Shown here one piece after another: positions 42,596 to 51,085 of a stretch of DNA of 64,000 nucleotides. Both the position numbers and the translations under genes were made by a program. The notes below the pieces were generated by a model. That model worked only from the letters and a program-made list of their open reading frames with translations. It was not told where the DNA came from and ran no database searches. The stretch's first letter is position 1. The number at the start of each line of letters is the position of its first letter. The stretch spans positions 54,704-118,703 of the forward strand of contig CAYXIO010000005.1 in the NCBI GenBank assembly GCA_964465125.1. Reading direction: 5' to 3'. Origin of the DNA: CAYOHG01 sp964465125 (GTDB lineage Bacteria; Planctomycetota; Phycisphaerae; UBA1845; Fen-1342).

Positions 42596-43620
42596 GGCTG
42601 ACATGGACGCGACAAACGCTGCGCCCGCGTCACCGCTTCGCCACCTCGCAGGGCGGGGTCGACCAGAAGCAGACGCTCGTCGTGTCGCTGGAGCACGAAG
42701 GGTTGATCGGCCGCGGCGAGGCCGCGCCGTCGAAGCTCTACGGCCAGACGCTGGAATCCTCCGAGGCGGCGTTCGAGACGGCGGCGGCGCTGCTCGGCGA
42801 CGATCCCTTCGCCATCGACGAGATTGTCTCCCGATTGATCGATGCGATCGACGGGCAGCGCGCCGCGCTCTCCGCGATCGACGCGGCCCTGCACGACTGG
42901 GTCGGACGGCGCATCGGCCTGCCCGTCTGGCGACTGCTGGGGCTGCCGCGGCCGGTAGTGCGAACGACGTTCACGCTGGGCGTCGCGACGCCCGAGCAGA
43001 CCCGCGCGAAGCTCGACGAGGCATTGCAGGCGGGCTTCGATGCGCTGAAGGTCAAGGTCGGCACCGGGCACGACCTCGAGACCCTGAGCTTGATCCGCGA
43101 GCGCTTCGCCGGACCGCTGCTGCTCGATGCCAACGCGGCCTGGACACCCGACGAAGCGCGCCGCGCGCTGCCGGCGCTGGCGGAGTTCGGCCCGGCGCTG
43201 ATTGAGCAGCCGCTGCGGCGCGAGTTCGAGCGCGGGATGCCGGCGCTGCGCGGGCTCGTGCCGGCGCCGTTCTTCGCGGACGAAAGCTGCGAGCGCCCGC
43301 GCGACGTGCCGCGCCTGGCCGGGCTGTTCGACGGCGTGAACATCAAGCTGACCAAGTGCGGCGGAATACGCGAGGCGCTGCGCGCGATGACGCTGGCGCG
43401 GGCACTGGGCATGCGCGTCATGCTGGGCTGCTTCGTCTCCAGCAGCCTGGCGATCGCGCCGGCGCTGGCGATCGCGTCGAGCGCCGACTGGGCCGATCTG
43501 GACGGTGCGCTGCTGCTGGCCGACGATCCGTTCGAGGGTATCTCATGCAGCGCGGCGCGCCTGACGGCCAGCGATGCGCCGGGGCTCGGCGTAACGCCGC
43601 GACGGCGTAACGGCGCGTAG
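42592..43620 (+). CDS. Dipeptide epimerase (L-Ala-D/L-Glu epimerase type)
   Basis: A 342-residue enolase-superfamily enzyme that epimerises dipeptides, typically from recycled murein. The KxK motif is DALKVKVG (about residues 145-152). Metal ligands are in LLLDANAAWTPDEA and IEQPLRR and FADESCE. The second base Lys is in NIKLTKCGGI. SADWADLDG is the specificity segment. With LD-carboxypeptidase at 50001 it suggests peptidoglycan turnover in this genome. Confidence 0.88.
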   Translation: MRLTWTRQTLRPRHRFATSQGGVDQKQTLVVSLEHEGLIGRGEAAPSKLYGQTLESSEAAFETAAALLGDDPFAIDEIVSRLIDAIDGQRAALSAIDAALHDWVGRRIGLPVWRLLGLPRPVVRTTFTLGVATPEQTRAKLDEALQAGFDALKVKVGTGHDLETLSLIRERFAGPLLLDANAAWTPDEARRALPALAEFGPALIEQPLRREFERGMPALRGLVPAPFFADESCERPRDVPRLAGLFDGVNIKLTKCGGIREALRAMTLARALGMRVMLGCFVSSSLAIAPALAIASSADWADLDGALLLADDPFEGISCSAARLTASDAPGLGVTPRRRNGA

Positions 43621-43694
43621 GCGCGGGCACGAGTTCGCTGCGACAACACGCTGCTCCAACAGTACAATGCTGTAGGAAGCAGGGGTTGCGCGCG

Positions 43695-44879
43695 ATGAAG
43701 ATTGCGACGGCAGTCAGTGACATCGTGGGGCGGGCGGAAACCGGCGCGGAGCTGGTCGCCCGGATTCAATGCGCGCTGGGCGGCGGCGCCGACCTGTGCC
43801 TGCTCTTTTGCAGCGCCGAGTATATCGACGAGCTCGACCGGATCCTGCCCGCCATTCACGACGGGTTGCAGCCGCGCGTGTTTCTCGGCAGCAGCGCCGA
43901 TTCGGTCATCGCCGCCGACACCGAGTACGAAGGCCAGGCGGCGCTGACCGTCTGGGCCGCGCGCCTGCCGAACGTCAGGCTGACCAGCTTCCACCTCTCG
44001 CACGAGGACATCGAGCGGCTGCGCGAGCCCGAGGCGCTGCGCGAGCACCTTGGGCTGGAGCAGCGCGAGCGGCCGTACTTCGTGCTGCTGGGCGATCCCT
44101 ACACGCTCGGCCCGCGCATGCTGGAGTTCCTCGATCAGCTCGAAGGCGCCTATCCCGGTCGACCGGCCCTCGGCGGGCTGGCGTCCAGCGGACAGCGCCC
44201 CGGTGAGAACGCCATCGTCTTCGACGGACATCTCCTGCGACACGGGCTCGCCGGCGTGGCGCTCACCGGCGACGTGCACATCGACACGGTCGTCTCGCAG
44301 GGCTGCCGGCCGATCGGGCGCCATTACGTCGTCACCCGCGCCGAGCAGAACGTCATCTACCAGCTTGGCGGCAAACCGACCATGGACGTGGTCAGCGCCA
44401 TGCTCAAGGAGTGTCCGGAGAAGGACCTCTCGCTGGCGCGCACCGGGGGTCTGCTGCTCGGCCGCGTGATCAACGAGTACCAGCCCAGCTTCGCGCGCGG
44501 CGATTTTCTGATTCGCAACCCGATCGGGTTTGATCCGAACACGAAGGCGCTGGCGGTCAACGATTTCGTCCGCACCGGGCAGACGGTGCAGTTTCACGTG
44601 CGCGACGGAGACGCCGCCACGGAGGACCTGCGCTCGCTGCTGGGGGACACGTCCCCGATTCCTGCCGCCGGCGCGCTGTTGTTCAGTTGCAACGGCCGGG
44701 GCACGCGCCTGTTCTCCGACGAGTCGCACGACGCGCGCGCGGTCCACGAAGCCTGGAACGTCCCGCTGGCGGGTTTCTTCTGCGCGGGCGAAATCGGCCC
44801 GGTCGGCAACCGCAACTTTCTGCACGGCCACACGGCGAGCGTCGGGCTGTTCCGCCCCTCGATCGACCCATCCTCATGA
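43695..44879 (+). CDS. FIST domain-containing sensory protein
   Basis: A 394-residue soluble protein with FIST-N (residues about 30-215, GLASSGQRPGENAIVFDGHLLRHGLAGVAL) and FIST-C (about 220-370, FLIRNPIGFDPNTKALAVND and AGFFCAGEIGPVGNRNFLHGHTASVGLFR). FIST domains are thought to bind small ligands, possibly amino acids. Its stop overlaps the rnpA start by four bases. TACAAT at 43663-43668 is a candidate -10 element. Confidence 0.88.
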   Translation: MKIATAVSDIVGRAETGAELVARIQCALGGGADLCLLFCSAEYIDELDRILPAIHDGLQPRVFLGSSADSVIAADTEYEGQAALTVWAARLPNVRLTSFHLSHEDIERLREPEALREHLGLEQRERPYFVLLGDPYTLGPRMLEFLDQLEGAYPGRPALGGLASSGQRPGENAIVFDGHLLRHGLAGVALTGDVHIDTVVSQGCRPIGRHYVVTRAEQNVIYQLGGKPTMDVVSAMLKECPEKDLSLARTGGLLLGRVINEYQPSFARGDFLIRNPIGFDPNTKALAVNDFVRTGQTVQFHVRDGDAATEDLRSLLGDTSPIPAAGALLFSCNGRGTRLFSDESHDARAVHEAWNVPLAGFFCAGEIGPVGNRNFLHGHTASVGLFRPSIDPSS

Positions 44880-45301
44880 ATGCCCGGCGGCCCGATTCGC
44901 CCCTGAACGGATTCCCCCGCCAGCGGCGACTGACCCGCAAGGCGGAATTCGAGCTTGTGCTTCGGCAGGGTGTGCGCTGCGCCGCGGGGCCGCTCGTGCT
45001 ATGGGCGCACCCTAATGCGCTAGGGATCACGCGGCTTGGGCTGATCGTTGCGCGCCGGCATGGCGGCGCCGTGCAGCGCAACCGGCTCAAGCGCGTCCTG
45101 CGCGAGGCGTTTCGACTGGGCTGGCGCGAACTGCCCCAGGGCTGGGACCTGGTCTGCTCGCCGCATCCGGGCGTGACGTTTACGCGCGCCGGCGCGATAG
45201 AATGCCTGCGGCAACTGGGCGGGCGCGCCGCCCGGCGTTGGAGGCACCGCACGCTCGGCGCCGTAGCGCCCCCCGAACCGGACAGCGGACCGCAGCCATG
45301 A
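44876..45301 (+). CDS. rnpA: Ribonuclease P protein component
   Basis: A 141-residue RnpA, the protein subunit that with RNase P RNA matures tRNA 5' ends. The signature RNRLKRVLREAFRLGW and the N-terminal FPRQRRLTRKAEFELVLRQG (with Phe in the expected substrate-binding region) are present. Unlike most bacteria it is not beside rpmH. Its start overlaps the FIST gene and its end overlaps a glycosyltransferase gene (both ATGA). The Pro-rich C-terminal 20 residues are non-conserved. Confidence 0.9.
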   Translation: MNARRPDSPLNGFPRQRRLTRKAEFELVLRQGVRCAAGPLVLWAHPNALGITRLGLIVARRHGGAVQRNRLKRVLREAFRLGWRELPQGWDLVCSPHPGVTFTRAGAIECLRQLGGRAARRWRHRTLGAVAPPEPDSGPQP

Positions 45302-46446
45302 GCGACGTTCGTCCGATTCTGATCCTCACCGCCTCCGCCGGGGCGGGTCACACGGTTGCCGCGTGGGCGCTGCATGAGGCGTTCGGGCGCCTGGCTCCCC
45401 AGTTGCCCGTCGAGGTGCACGACGTTCTCCAGAGCACCAATGTCTTCTTCCGCACGCTTTACGCGCAGGGGTACCTCGGGCTGGTCAATCACGCCCCAAA
45501 CGCCATGGGCTGGCTCTACGAAGCCACCGACCGCGGCAACGGGCAGATTCGGGCCGGGCTGCGCGCGCGGTTTCAGGACCTGAACATGGGCCGGGCCGTG
45601 CGGCACGTGCTGCGCCGCGATCCGCGCCTGATCGTGAATACGCACTTCCTTCCGGCCGAGACGATCGCGCGCCAGCGGCGCCGGGGCCGGCTGTCCGTCC
45701 CGCAGGTCACCGTCACGACCGATTTCGACACGCACCGCCTGTGGGTGCAGCCGCCGACGGAGCGCTACTACACCGCGACGGAGGAAGGCAAGGCGTACCT
45801 GGGAACCTGGGGCGTCCCCGTCGAGGACATCCGCGTCACGGGCATCCCGATTCGCGCCGCGTTTCGCCAGGAGATGGCCCGGAACGCGGCTTGCCAGGCC
45901 TGCGGCCTGGAAGGGGAGGGTCCCGTCGTCCTGCTGCTTTGCGGTGGCTTCGGCGTCGGGCCCGCAGCGCTGTACCTGCGCGAGCTGCTGACGCTGCCGC
46001 CTGACGTGCAGCCGGTCGTGATTTGCGGCCGCAACGAGCCGCTCTGCCAGCGGCTGGAAGCCCTCGCCGCTCATTCCGGCCGCGCGGCCCGCGTGATCGG
46101 ATTCACGGACCGCATGCACGAGTGGATGCGGGCGGCGGACCTGGTCGTTACGAAGCCCGGCGGGCTGACGGCTTCGGAAGCGCTGGCCTGCCGGCTGCCG
46201 CTGGTCGTCGTCAATCCGATTCCGGGTCAGGAAACGCGCAACAGCGATTTTCTGCTCGAGAAAGGGGCTGCGATCAAGGTCAATAACCCCCGCATGCTGG
46301 CCCATCGCGTCCGCGACCTGCTCGATCAGCCGCAGCGGTGCCGGCAACTCAGCGAAGCCGCCCAGCGGCTGGCCCGGCCCGCCGCCGCCGCCGCGATCGT
46401 CGGGGATATCCTGTCGCTGCCTTGCATGATCGCGCGGCGGAGCTGA
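45298..46446 (+). CDS. Diacylglycerol glycosyltransferase-like protein (GT28, MGDG-synthase type)
   Basis: A 382-residue GT-B glycosyltransferase. The N-terminal MGDG-synthase domain begins ILTASAGAGHTVAAWALHEAF. The C-terminal domain has FTDRMHEWMRAADLVVTKPGGLTASEALACRLPLVV, the nucleotide-sugar-binding block. It probably makes a glycolipid from diacylglycerol and a UDP-sugar at the membrane. Coupled to rnpA by an ATGA overlap. Confidence 0.86.
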   Translation: MSDVRPILILTASAGAGHTVAAWALHEAFGRLAPQLPVEVHDVLQSTNVFFRTLYAQGYLGLVNHAPNAMGWLYEATDRGNGQIRAGLRARFQDLNMGRAVRHVLRRDPRLIVNTHFLPAETIARQRRRGRLSVPQVTVTTDFDTHRLWVQPPTERYYTATEEGKAYLGTWGVPVEDIRVTGIPIRAAFRQEMARNAACQACGLEGEGPVVLLLCGGFGVGPAALYLRELLTLPPDVQPVVICGRNEPLCQRLEALAAHSGRAARVIGFTDRMHEWMRAADLVVTKPGGLTASEALACRLPLVVVNPIPGQETRNSDFLLEKGAAIKVNNPRMLAHRVRDLLDQPQRCRQLSEAAQRLARPAAAAAIVGDILSLPCMIARRS

Positions 46447-46476
46447 CCGCCGGCCGGACGAGCCCCTGCCATTGGG

Positions 46477-46482
46477 TATACT
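46477..46482 (+). promoter_or_regulatory. Possible -10 element for the GT2 gene
   Basis: TATACT lies 33 bases before ATG 46516, with the ribosome-binding site GGGGGA in between. No good -35 box is seen. Confidence 0.35.
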
Positions 46483-46515
46483 CCCGCGGGTTAGCGACTC
46501 GTCTGGGGGACTGCT

Positions 46516-47268
46516 ATGCGTTGTCTCATCGCCATACCGGTTTTCAATGAAGAGCAGTACCTTCCCAGCGTCCTGCGGGCGGTGCGCGCGTTTCATCACG
46601 ACGTGCTGGTCGTCAACGACGGGTCTACGGACGGTACCGCCAAGGCGCTGAGCCCGATCCGCGGGATTCAAGTGATCACGCACCCGGAGAATCGCGGCTA
46701 CGGCCAGAGCCTGATCGACGCGTTTCGCTTCGCCGCCAAGCGGCGCTACGACTGGGTGCTGTCGATCGACTGTGACGAGCAGCACGAGCCGGCGCACATC
46801 CCGGCCTTCCTGGCCGAGGCCCGCCGCGACGACGCCGACATCATCAGCGGCTCGCGCTATCTGCGCGGCTCCGATTCCGACGATCCGCCGCCGGAAGATC
46901 GTCGACGGATCAACCACACGGTCAACGCGCTGCTGGATCAACTGCTGCGGCTCAGGCTGACGGACTCGTTCTGCGGCTTCAAGGCCCATCGCGTGGCAGC
47001 GCTTCAGCGTTTGCGTCTGGATGAGCCGGGTTACGCCTTCCCGCTTCAGTTCTGGGTGCAGTGCGTGCGGGCCGGGCTGCGCGTTCGCGAAATCCCCGTT
47101 CCGCGCATTTACCGCGATCGCAACCGGCTCTTCGGCGGAACACTGGACGATCCCTCGTCGCGTCTGGGACACTACCTCGAGGTGCTGGTGCGCGAGCTGC
47201 GGCGGGAGTCGAGCGCCTCCGCTCCGGAGTGTGACGCATCCGTGCAGCGCTGTTCGCAGAGCGAATGA
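46516..47268 (+). CDS. Glycosyltransferase family 2
   Basis: A 250-residue GT-A enzyme of the DPM1/DPG-synthase type. The N-terminal IAIPVFNEEQYL, VNDGSTDGTA and SIDCDEQHEPAHIP (the DxD-type metal site) are complete. No C-terminal membrane helices are present, so it resembles soluble dolichol- or polyprenyl-phosphate sugar synthases. GGGGGA six bases before ATG supports the start. The stop overlaps the next gene by four bases. Confidence 0.9.
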   Translation: MRCLIAIPVFNEEQYLPSVLRAVRAFHHDVLVVNDGSTDGTAKALSPIRGIQVITHPENRGYGQSLIDAFRFAAKRRYDWVLSIDCDEQHEPAHIPAFLAEARRDDADIISGSRYLRGSDSDDPPPEDRRRINHTVNALLDQLLRLRLTDSFCGFKAHRVAALQRLRLDEPGYAFPLQFWVQCVRAGLRVREIPVPRIYRDRNRLFGGTLDDPSSRLGHYLEVLVRELRRESSASAPECDASVQRCSQSE

Positions 47269-48845
47269 TCCGCTACGAGAGACTGGTTGCGCCGCGCGAG
47301 CGATTCGGGCTCCTGATCGAGCCGGGGCCTCGCGCGATCGTGCAATCGCTTGAGGAGGCTGCTCGATCGCGCGCCGGCGACGCGGAGCTTCTCAACCGGA
47401 CTCTTGCCGGGCCGCGGGCTGCCCTGCGCGCCCGCCTGGGGCTGAGCGGAGTCGTCGTCGCCAGCGGGCATCAGGCCGAGTTTTTCCACGCCGGCGTGCT
47501 GGCGAAGAACCTGGCCGTCGACGCGATCGCACGGCGTGCGGCGGGACAGAGCGTGTTTGTCTCCGTCGACAGCGACTTGCCGCGCACGAGCGGGCTGCGG
47601 GTTCCCGCATGGTCGGCCGCGAACGAACACGACGCGGGTGCGGCGGTCGGTGAGGCCCGAGGATTCGAGGTGCCGATTCCAGGTTGTCGCATCGACCTGC
47701 CGACGGAAGGGCAGCCGCCGCGGCCGCGCAGCGAATGGTTGGATTTTTTCCGCGCGGTTGAGCAGGCGCGGGTCCATGCACGCGAGTCTGCGCTTCCGCT
47801 CATCGTCGAGGCGATTCGGCTGTATCGCGGTGAGTCCATCGCTTACCGCGACGTCTGCGAGCTGGCACGCCGCGCGGTCGAGCAGCAGCTCGGCGTGCCT
47901 CCGGAGCGCGAACTGCGAATCTCGGCGCTCGGCGCCACCACCGAGTTTCGGGCGTTCGCGGCGCACATCGCGTTGCGGGCACGCGAGTTCGCCGGCGCGT
48001 ACAACGAGGCGCAGCGCGAATACCGCCGTGCGCACCGCGTCCGCAACGCGCAGCATCCGGCGCCGCCGCTGGCGATCGTCGACGAGCGCGTCGAGGTTCC
48101 GTTCTGGGTGGTTCGCCTCGGCGAGCCGCGCCGTCGGATGTGGGTGCGACCGGACGGCGACCGTCTGCACTTCTTCGCCGGTGAGCAGGCGATTTCGGCA
48201 GCCGACCCGCGCGCCCTGGCGGATTACGCCGCGCACGGACGGCCCTGGACGCTGGAGCAGGACGGCTGGCACGTCCGCCCGCGCGCCCTGGCGCTCACCG
48301 CCTTTGTTCGCCTGTTTGTCGCGGACCTGTTCATTCACGGCATCGGCGGCGCCAAGTACGACGAGATGATGGAGCGCTTCGTCGAGCGATTCTTCGGCGT
48401 GCGGCCGGCGCCGGCGTGCTGCGTCAGCGCTACGCTCTACCCGCGCGTGCCGGTCGAGCTGCTGAGCCCGAACGACGTGCGAAACGCCCGCGCCGCGGCG
48501 CGCGACGCACGCCATAATCCGCAACGGCACGCTGCCGGCCTGCCGGCCGAGCTGCTGGGCGAGCGCACCCGCTGGATTGACGAATGCGTCCGGCTGCGGC
48601 GCAAGGATCGCCTGAACCGCGCCGCGCGGGCCGAGGCGCGCCGCCGCATTCGGGCCGCCAACGCGGCGCTCCTGGCGAGCGTTCCGCTGGTCGAACGCCT
48701 CGAAGCGCGTGCTGCGGCAGTCGCGGAGCGGTGGGAGACGACAGCCGTGGCACGCGACCGTGAGCTGTTCTTCGGTTTGCACGCCCTGTCCGATCTCGCG
48801 AAACTGAACGAACTCGTGCGCGGGGCGTTCGTACGACCGGAGTGA
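47265..48845 (+). CDS. Conserved protein of 526 residues, with BshC-like features
   Basis: A 526-residue cytoplasmic protein. VVVASGHQAEFFHAGVLAKNLAVD near residues 65-90 and SVDSDLPRTSG resemble the nucleotide-binding start of bacillithiol synthase BshC (GQQ...GP...K). FIHGIGGAKYDEMMERFVERFFG near residue 360 and SATLYPR recall the later BshC signature. The length is also near BshC (about 540). Identity is too low for a firm call. Coupled to the GT2 gene by ATGA overlap. It may be a cysteine-adding ligase or something else. Confidence 0.6.
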   Translation: MIRYERLVAPRERFGLLIEPGPRAIVQSLEEAARSRAGDAELLNRTLAGPRAALRARLGLSGVVVASGHQAEFFHAGVLAKNLAVDAIARRAAGQSVFVSVDSDLPRTSGLRVPAWSAANEHDAGAAVGEARGFEVPIPGCRIDLPTEGQPPRPRSEWLDFFRAVEQARVHARESALPLIVEAIRLYRGESIAYRDVCELARRAVEQQLGVPPERELRISALGATTEFRAFAAHIALRAREFAGAYNEAQREYRRAHRVRNAQHPAPPLAIVDERVEVPFWVVRLGEPRRRMWVRPDGDRLHFFAGEQAISAADPRALADYAAHGRPWTLEQDGWHVRPRALALTAFVRLFVADLFIHGIGGAKYDEMMERFVERFFGVRPAPACCVSATLYPRVPVELLSPNDVRNARAAARDARHNPQRHAAGLPAELLGERTRWIDECVRLRRKDRLNRAARAEARRRIRAANAALLASVPLVERLEARAAAVAERWETTAVARDRELFFGLHALSDLAKLNELVRGAFVRPE

Positions 48846-48940
48846 AACCCACTCGTTCGGCCGTCTCCGGTCGATTGGCCGGTGTGCAGCGCCGTTTCCC
48901 TCGTTGCGGGTGAGCGTGGACTCACCTCGGAGTCCGGCTG

Positions 48941-49918
48941 GTGAGCTCGCTCAATCCGACCCCGCGATCGCGCCGGCTGCTGCTGATTCTCGCCGCGCTG
49001 CTGGTGGTCTATGTCGTCTGGGGATCGACGTACCTGGCGATCCGCTTCGCCGTCGAAACCCTGCCTCCCTTCCTGATGGCGGGTTCGCGGTTCCTGCTTT
49101 CAGGGCTGATTCTGCTCGTTCTGGCCGGCGGCGAGGCGCGCCGCGCCGCGACCTGGAAGCAGTTTCGCGGCGCCGGCATCAGCGGCTGCCTGATGCTCGT
49201 CGGCGGAAACGGGCTGGTCTGCTGGGCCGAGCAATACGTACCGTCCGGGACCGCCGCGCTGCTCATTTCGACCACTCCGATCTGGTTCGCGCTGCTGGAC
49301 TGGCTGATCTTCCGCGGCCCGCGGCCAGGCGCTCTGGTCGTGCTCGGGATCGCGGTGGGTACGGCGGGAGTCTACGTGCTGCTCGGACCGACGAATGCCG
49401 CCGATGGGCAGCAGGTCCCCGTCGGGGGCGCGGCGGCGCTGCTGGCGGCCTGTGCGTTCTGGGCGTTCGGTTCGCTCTACTCGCGCGGCGCGGAATTGCC
49501 GCCGTCAGTCTTCCTGTCGACCGCGATGCAGATGCTGGCGGCGTCGGTGCTGTTTCTGGCGCTGGCGAGCGTCGCCGGCGAGTGGTCGCGACTCAGCCTG
49601 GCACAGGCGGCCTTGCGCTCGTGGCTCTCGCTGGCCTACCTGATCACGTTTGGCTCGATTCTGGCCTTCACGTGCTACGGCTGGCTGCTTCGCAATGCAT
49701 CGCCCGCGCTGGTTTCGACCTACGCCTACGTCAACCCGCTCGTCGCCGTCGTCCTCGGCGGCGTGCTGGGCGGCGAGGCGCTGACGACCGGCGTGATGCT
49801 CGGAGCCGCCATCATCATCGCGTCCGTCATGATCATCACGCTGGCGTCGCGGAAGCGGCAGGGGAAGCGTGCCGCCGAGCCGGCCGCGGCTTCCGAGATC
49901 GCCGCGACCGACGCTTGA
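48941..49918 (+). CDS. EamA-family (DMT) exporter
   Basis: A 325-residue protein with ten membrane helices in two EamA repeats, for example VYVVWGSTYLAIRFAVETLPPFLMAGSRFLLSG and SIAF-type second repeat AFTCYGWLLRNASPALVSTYAYVNPLVAVVLG. It resembles YedA-type metabolite exporters. GTG 48941 has GGAG eight bases upstream. Substrate unknown. Confidence 0.88.
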   Translation: MSSLNPTPRSRRLLLILAALLVVYVVWGSTYLAIRFAVETLPPFLMAGSRFLLSGLILLVLAGGEARRAATWKQFRGAGISGCLMLVGGNGLVCWAEQYVPSGTAALLISTTPIWFALLDWLIFRGPRPGALVVLGIAVGTAGVYVLLGPTNAADGQQVPVGGAAALLAACAFWAFGSLYSRGAELPPSVFLSTAMQMLAASVLFLALASVAGEWSRLSLAQAALRSWLSLAYLITFGSILAFTCYGWLLRNASPALVSTYAYVNPLVAVVLGGVLGGEALTTGVMLGAAIIIASVMIITLASRKRQGKRAAEPAAASEIAATDA

Positions 49919-50000
49919 ACCCGGCCGACCGTCCGTTCGCCGATTGGGGTTTCCACCCGCGACTGCATACCATTCGCTCGCAGTCCATGCAGGAGCGATG

Positions 50001-51038
50001 ATGGCAACCCGATTGCGCGATTCCGGCGGCGCCCCGCGCATTCACGTGGGCACGTGGGCCAATCCCCTCGACAAGGACCTGCCGCGTTTCGGCGCTGCAA
50101 GCCTCGACGAGTATCTCCATCGAATCGCCGCTGCGCTCCCGTCTCCATTCCGTCTTACCTGCTCGCGCAGCGTCTTGCGCACGACGGAGCGTCCCGAGCG
50201 CGGCGGCCGGGACGACGACGATGAGCGCGTGCGCGATCTGGCGGAGGCGCTTGACGATCCGCGCACGCGCGCGGTCGTAGCGCTGTCGGGCGGCGGATGG
50301 ATGTCGCGGCTGCTGCCCAGGCTCGACCTGAGCGTTCTGCGTCGTCGTCGTCGGCCGGTCTGGGTGCTGGGCTTCAGCGAACTCACCGGGCTCGTGAACA
50401 CCGTGGCTTCGGCGCCGGGACGCGGGCGCGGCCTCTACTGGCTGTGCCCGAACTACCTGGCCTGGAAAGTGGCGCCGCGGCGGGCGGCGATGGAGTCGTT
50501 CGATCGCTTCTGGCGCGGGTTGCCCGCGCTGCTGGACCGACTCGACGGCGGCCCAGGCGACCCGCTGGCGGAAAAGCCGCTGGTTGAGCCCGTTCTGTCA
50601 GCGACGCGGGTCCAGGGAAGCGTGCGACCGGGCACGGTGCGAATCGTCGGCGGCTGCCTGAGCGTGCTCGCGGCGCTGTCCGCGGCACCCTGGTGGCGGC
50701 GGCGGCTGCGGCCCGACGCCTGGCTGTTGCTCGAAGACCTGAACGAGCCGGCCTACCGCAATGATCGGCACCTGGCGGCCATAACACACGCCGGCTGGCT
50801 GAAACGCGTCGGAGGAATCCTGCTCGGCGATTTTCATACCGCGGGACAGGCGCAGACGGGCGAGGTGCTCCACCTGCTCAGGTTCCACTTGCGCGCCGCG
50901 GGGCGCGAGCGCCTGCCCGTGCTGCTGACGAAGCAGGTCGGGCACGTCTGGCCGATGACTCCCCTGCCGATCGGTGCGCCGCTGGCGTTGAGTGTGCGCG
51001 GGCGGGAAGTGACGATCTGCCCGCGCGGCTGGCGTTGA
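50001..51038 (+). CDS. ldcA: LD-carboxypeptidase (S66 family)
   Basis: A 345-residue cytoplasmic peptidase, which removes D-Ala from murein tetrapeptides during recycling. The nucleophile Ser is in LSGGGWMSRLLPRLD, matching the S66 loop. LGFSELTGLVNTV follows as in LdcA. Glu in WLLLEDLNEPAYRNDR and His in VGHVWPMTPLPIG complete the triad. AGGAG five bases before ATG 50001 decides the start over ATG 49998. Confidence 0.88.
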   Translation: MATRLRDSGGAPRIHVGTWANPLDKDLPRFGAASLDEYLHRIAAALPSPFRLTCSRSVLRTTERPERGGRDDDDERVRDLAEALDDPRTRAVVALSGGGWMSRLLPRLDLSVLRRRRRPVWVLGFSELTGLVNTVASAPGRGRGLYWLCPNYLAWKVAPRRAAMESFDRFWRGLPALLDRLDGGPGDPLAEKPLVEPVLSATRVQGSVRPGTVRIVGGCLSVLAALSAAPWWRRRLRPDAWLLLEDLNEPAYRNDRHLAAITHAGWLKRVGGILLGDFHTAGQAQTGEVLHLLRFHLRAAGRERLPVLLTKQVGHVWPMTPLPIGAPLALSVRGREVTICPRGWR

Positions 51039-51085
51039 TCGCGCCGCGCCACGCGAACTTCTGGAGGGACCGCAAGCGGGGCGCC

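Noticed and set aside
42738..44831. A 697-codon minus-strand frame opposite the epimerase and FIST genes
   Set aside because: Both plus-strand genes have intact motifs and coupled starts; the antisense product has no recognisable domain.
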